Shown here: in pieces, positions 62,111 to 64,000 of the stretch
How the letters are laid out: every line of letters starts with the position of its first letter
Numbering within the stretch: the first letter of the stretch is position 1
Assembly: GCF_003815875.1 (NCBI RefSeq)
Contig: NZ_CP033924.1
Span: 3,968,001 to 4,032,000, forward strand
Reading direction: 5' to 3'
DNA from: Chryseobacterium lactis
GTDB taxonomy: Bacteria; Bacteroidota; Bacteroidia; Flavobacteriales; Weeksellaceae
Length of the DNA: 64,000 nt
Position numbers and translations under genes: made by a program
The notes under the pieces: model-generated
Databases searched by the model: none
Told to the model about the DNA's origin: nothing
What the model saw: the letters and a program-made list of their open reading frames with translations, nothing else

Positions 62111-62920
62111 ATGAAAAACCACCGTCAGAAAATGCTGATTTATTTACTTGTTTTGACTTCAGCCGTTAGTAAAATCAATGCCCAAAACAATAATGATTCG
62201 ATTGCAGTTCAGGAATCAATAAAGGATAGTATTATTAGTCCTGTAGCTCAGAAAACGAGCCTGAACTATAAAAGTCTGATCATTCCTGCCGCATTCATTA
62301 CCTATGGAGTAGCAGGTTTGACAATCAAAGATCTGAGACAGCTGAACCTTTCTACCAGAACAGAAATTAACGAGCATCAGCCTACCCGGATAAAGTTTGA
62401 TGATTACACCCAATATCTTCCGGGACTGATGGTATACGGGCTCAACTTTGCAGGAGTAAAGGGAAAACATAATTTAAGAGACCGTACCATTATTTATGCC
62501 TCTTCACAGCTGATCGCCGCTGCTTTTACCCTTCCTTTAAAGTATATGGTGAAAGAAGAAAGGCCGGACCGTTCAAATACAATGTCTTTTCCTTCAGGAC
62601 ACGCTGCCACGGCATTTTCAAATGCACAATTTATGTTCAGGGAATATAAGGATACTAATTTCTGGTTAAGCCTTTCCGGGTATCCTTTTGCCATCTTTAC
62701 AGGAGTATACCGGATGTTGAATGATAAACACTGGCTGGGAGATGTGGTTGCGGGCACCGGCTTTGGAATACTTTCTACAGAGCTGGCCTATTGGTTATTT
62801 CCAAGAATTGATAACTTGCTGCGCGGAAAAAATAAAAGTAAAAATACCCTGTCCTCCACAATGGTGATGCCATTTTACCAAAATAAAACAGTAGGAATCG
62901 GCCTCGTAAAAAATTTTTAA
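62111..62920 (+). CDS. PAP2-family phosphatase with signal peptide
   Basis: 269 residues. Signal peptide or first helix ending at INAQ. The three PAP2 motifs are present: K144-x6-R151-P, PSGH at 161-164 and R201-x5-H207-x3-D211 (YRMLNDKHWLGD). This acid-phosphatase core acts on lipid phosphates such as phosphatidate or undecaprenyl pyrophosphate on the periplasmic side of the membrane. It starts 21 bp after the receptor gene and a terminator follows, so it is the last gene of the TauE-receptor-PAP2 operon. Confidence 0.92.
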   Translation: MKNHRQKMLIYLLVLTSAVSKINAQNNNDSIAVQESIKDSIISPVAQKTSLNYKSLIIPAAFITYGVAGLTIKDLRQLNLSTRTEINEHQPTRIKFDDYTQYLPGLMVYGLNFAGVKGKHNLRDRTIIYASSQLIAAAFTLPLKYMVKEERPDRSNTMSFPSGHAATAFSNAQFMFREYKDTNFWLSLSGYPFAIFTGVYRMLNDKHWLGDVVAGTGFGILSTELAYWLFPRIDNLLRGKNKSKNTLSSTMVMPFYQNKTVGIGLVKNF

Positions 62921-62963
62921 TGATAAAGTTTACTTAAAAAAATAGAATTTTTAGATCAAAAAG

Positions 62964-62998
62964 AAAATCGCCATTCAGCAATGAATGACGATTTTTTT
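62964..62998 (+). terminator. Terminator after the PAP2 gene
   Basis: AAAATCG and CGATTTT bracket CATTCA/TGAATG with one unpaired base on each side, giving a strong stem followed by T7. Can also end the convergent SDR transcript. Confidence 0.85.
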
Positions 62999-63064
62999 AT
63001 TTATAAATTTTCCTGATAAAAAGGCATCAATTGAGCCCTTGATATTAAAGAATTCACGAATATA

Positions 63065-63868
63065 TCAAACCACTTTTGCCTTGCGAACTATCCTTGCCAA
63101 TAATCCGGGGAAAAATCTTTTCAGATAAATTCCTAACACCTCCTTACCGCCAATTGCTTTTTGATTTTTACGTTTCTCGATGGCATGAAGCATTTTTTTC
63201 GCAAAAATATCTACCGGCATTCCTTTCATGGTGGCATCATCCATAGTTCCTTGCTGTGAACCATTTCCAGTAACCGCATGAATGGAAATATGGGTTTGTA
63301 TAAAACCCGGGCAAATGATCGTGACAGAGATTTTATCCTGATATAATTCAGCTCTCAAAGCATCAAAAAATCCATGCAAGGCGTGCTTGGCTGCGGCATA
63401 TCCACTGCGCATAGGTGCACCGAATACCCCCATAAGACTAGACACCACAGCAATTTGTCCGCCACCATTTTTAATCAAATAAGGTACAACAGCTTTCGTA
63501 AGGGCTACCGTTCCGATAAAATCTACATCCATTAAATGCTTATCAACCTCTATATCTGTTTCCATAGCCAAAGAACGTTGTGATAATCCTGCATTATTGA
63601 TAAGGATATCAATTTTTCCGAACTTTTTTACGGCCTGGTCTGCGATATCAGGCATTTTTTTATAATCTACCAGATCTAGAGGGATGACGGCATACCGATT
63701 CACAGTAAGTCCGGCATTTTCGGCAATCTCATACAGCTGATTTTCTTTTCTTGATGAAAGGATGATTTTAGCATTTGTCTTTAAAGCCAGTTCTTTTACC
63801 AAAGCTTCTCCAATTCCTGATGATGCCCCGGTAACCCAGATTACTTTATTATTAAAATAGGTACTCAT
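63065..63868 (-). CDS. Short-chain dehydrogenase/reductase (DltE/YqjQ-like)
   Basis: 267 residues of the classical SDR family. Cofactor loop TGASSGIG at 13-20, NNAG at 91-94, catalytic Ser near 143, Tyr157 and Lys161 in YAAAKHAL. The sequence after Lys161 (LHGFFDALRAEL, ICPGFIQTHIS) matches the DHRS7/YqjQ-type SDRs with a long C-terminal basic tail (KRFFPGLLARIVRKAKVV), which may associate with membranes. Substrate unknown. It starts 12 bp after the stop of the upstream flavoprotein gene, so both are in one operon. Confidence 0.93.
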   Translation of the reverse strand: MSTYFNNKVIWVTGASSGIGEALVKELALKTNAKIILSSRKENQLYEIAENAGLTVNRYAVIPLDLVDYKKMPDIADQAVKKFGKIDILINNAGLSQRSLAMETDIEVDKHLMDVDFIGTVALTKAVVPYLIKNGGGQIAVVSSLMGVFGAPMRSGYAAAKHALHGFFDALRAELYQDKISVTIICPGFIQTHISIHAVTGNGSQQGTMDDATMKGMPVDIFAKKMLHAIEKRKNQKAIGGKEVLGIYLKRFFPGLLARIVRKAKVV

Positions 63869-63880
63869 TACTTAATCTAT

Positions 63881-64000
63881 CTATAAGTTGGTTTGATTTA
63901 TTTTCAGTCCCGCAATATATTTTCCGGCCTTCAATCCTGAAAAGATACATCCTCCAAGAAATGTTCCTTCCAGTGCCCGGTAGCCATGCATTCCGCCGCC
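63881..64000 (-). CDS. FAD-dependent oxidoreductase, C-terminal fragment (cut by right edge)
   Basis: The frame is open to the right edge and ends at TAG 63881. The 39 visible residues (GGGMHGYRALEG, TFLGGCIFSGLKAGKYIAGL) match the end of the fumarate-reductase/3-ketosteroid-dehydrogenase-like FAD-binding flavoproteins, where this part closes the FAD site. Being 12 bp before the SDR start, the two probably act together, perhaps on a sterol-like or aromatic ring substrate. The main domain is outside the window, so the family call is tentative. Confidence 0.6.
   Translation of the reverse strand, partial: GGGMHGYRALEGTFLGGCIFSGLKAGKYIAGLKINQTNL

Noticed and set aside
1..64000. Prophage, integron or transposon
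   Set aside because: No integrase, transposase, capsid, terminase or tail gene, and gene order is like ordinary chromosomal operons.
1..64000. tRNA, rRNA, tmRNA or riboswitch
   Set aside because: None recognised by eye. Gaps were scanned for cloverleaf or conserved cores; a tRNAscan or Rfam search would decide.

Overview
The window looks like a chromosomal stretch from a low-GC Bacteroidota member of the Flavobacteriia, most likely Chryseobacterium or a close relative. The reasons are the AT-rich composition, -7 promoter elements of the form TAnnTTTG, a SusC/SusD pair with ECF sigma and FecR partners, a fragment of a type IX secretion sorting domain, and many outer-membrane TonB-dependent receptors. 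I see no rRNA, tRNA, CRISPR array, integrase, transposase or phage structural gene. The genus name is inference; the phylum is well supported.

Layout. 1-2748: the 3' end of an operon cut by the left edge, a BrxD-like (DUF2791) ATPase fused by a 4-bp overlap to an Lhr/BrxHI-like helicase; this is the only part that looks like a defence system. 3.3-14.2 kb: a mosaic of small loci (orphan LuxR-type HTH protein, MBL-fold hydrolase, NrtR-like Nudix regulator, MFS transporters, HxlR regulator with hydrolase and MFS pair, FrnE-like DsbA protein, nucleosidase, GNAT, Crp-like regulator, secreted esterases). 14.4-23.6 kb: a minus-strand hydroxamate siderophore operon in the order TonB receptor, PLP decarboxylase, NIS synthetase fused to an acyltransferase, amine N-hydroxylase, MATE exporter. 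23.9-30.4 kb: a MocR-type regulator divergent from a biotin operon whose first gene is an uncharacterised ferritin-like diiron protein, followed by bioF, bioD, bioB and bioA. 30.4-35.3 kb: HxlR remnant, CynX-type MFS with divergent AraC regulator, second MATE, and a hypothetical. 35.5-41.5 kb: heavy-metal RND efflux with a natural RND-TolC fusion and a lipoprotein adaptor. 42.0-43.8 kb: an odd TIM-barrel protein. 43.9-51.1 kb: ECF sigma, FecR, SusC with STN domain, SusD and a secreted glycerophosphodiesterase, followed by an orphan sorting-domain fragment. 51.4-56.1 kb: aldo/keto reductase, ClC transporter, TPR-AraC regulator. 56.4-62.9 kb: OmpR-type response regulator and kinase, then a TauE-like protein with an extra C-terminal domain, a TonB-dependent receptor and a PAP2 phosphatase. 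63.1 kb to the end: SDR dehydrogenase and the 3' end of a flavoprotein.

The best candidates for something undescribed are (1) the ferritin-like diiron protein translationally coupled to bioF, which carries the full E, ExxH, E, ExxH ligand pattern and could supply or modify the pimeloyl precursor; (2) an identical, identically spaced direct-repeat operator in front of both halves of the two-component locus, which defines a regulon by sequence alone; (3) the truncated ATPase-helicase operon at the left edge; and (4) the RND-TolC fusion that keeps an internal start codon and signal peptide. Several dispersed palindromic repeat families also occupy the intergenic gaps.
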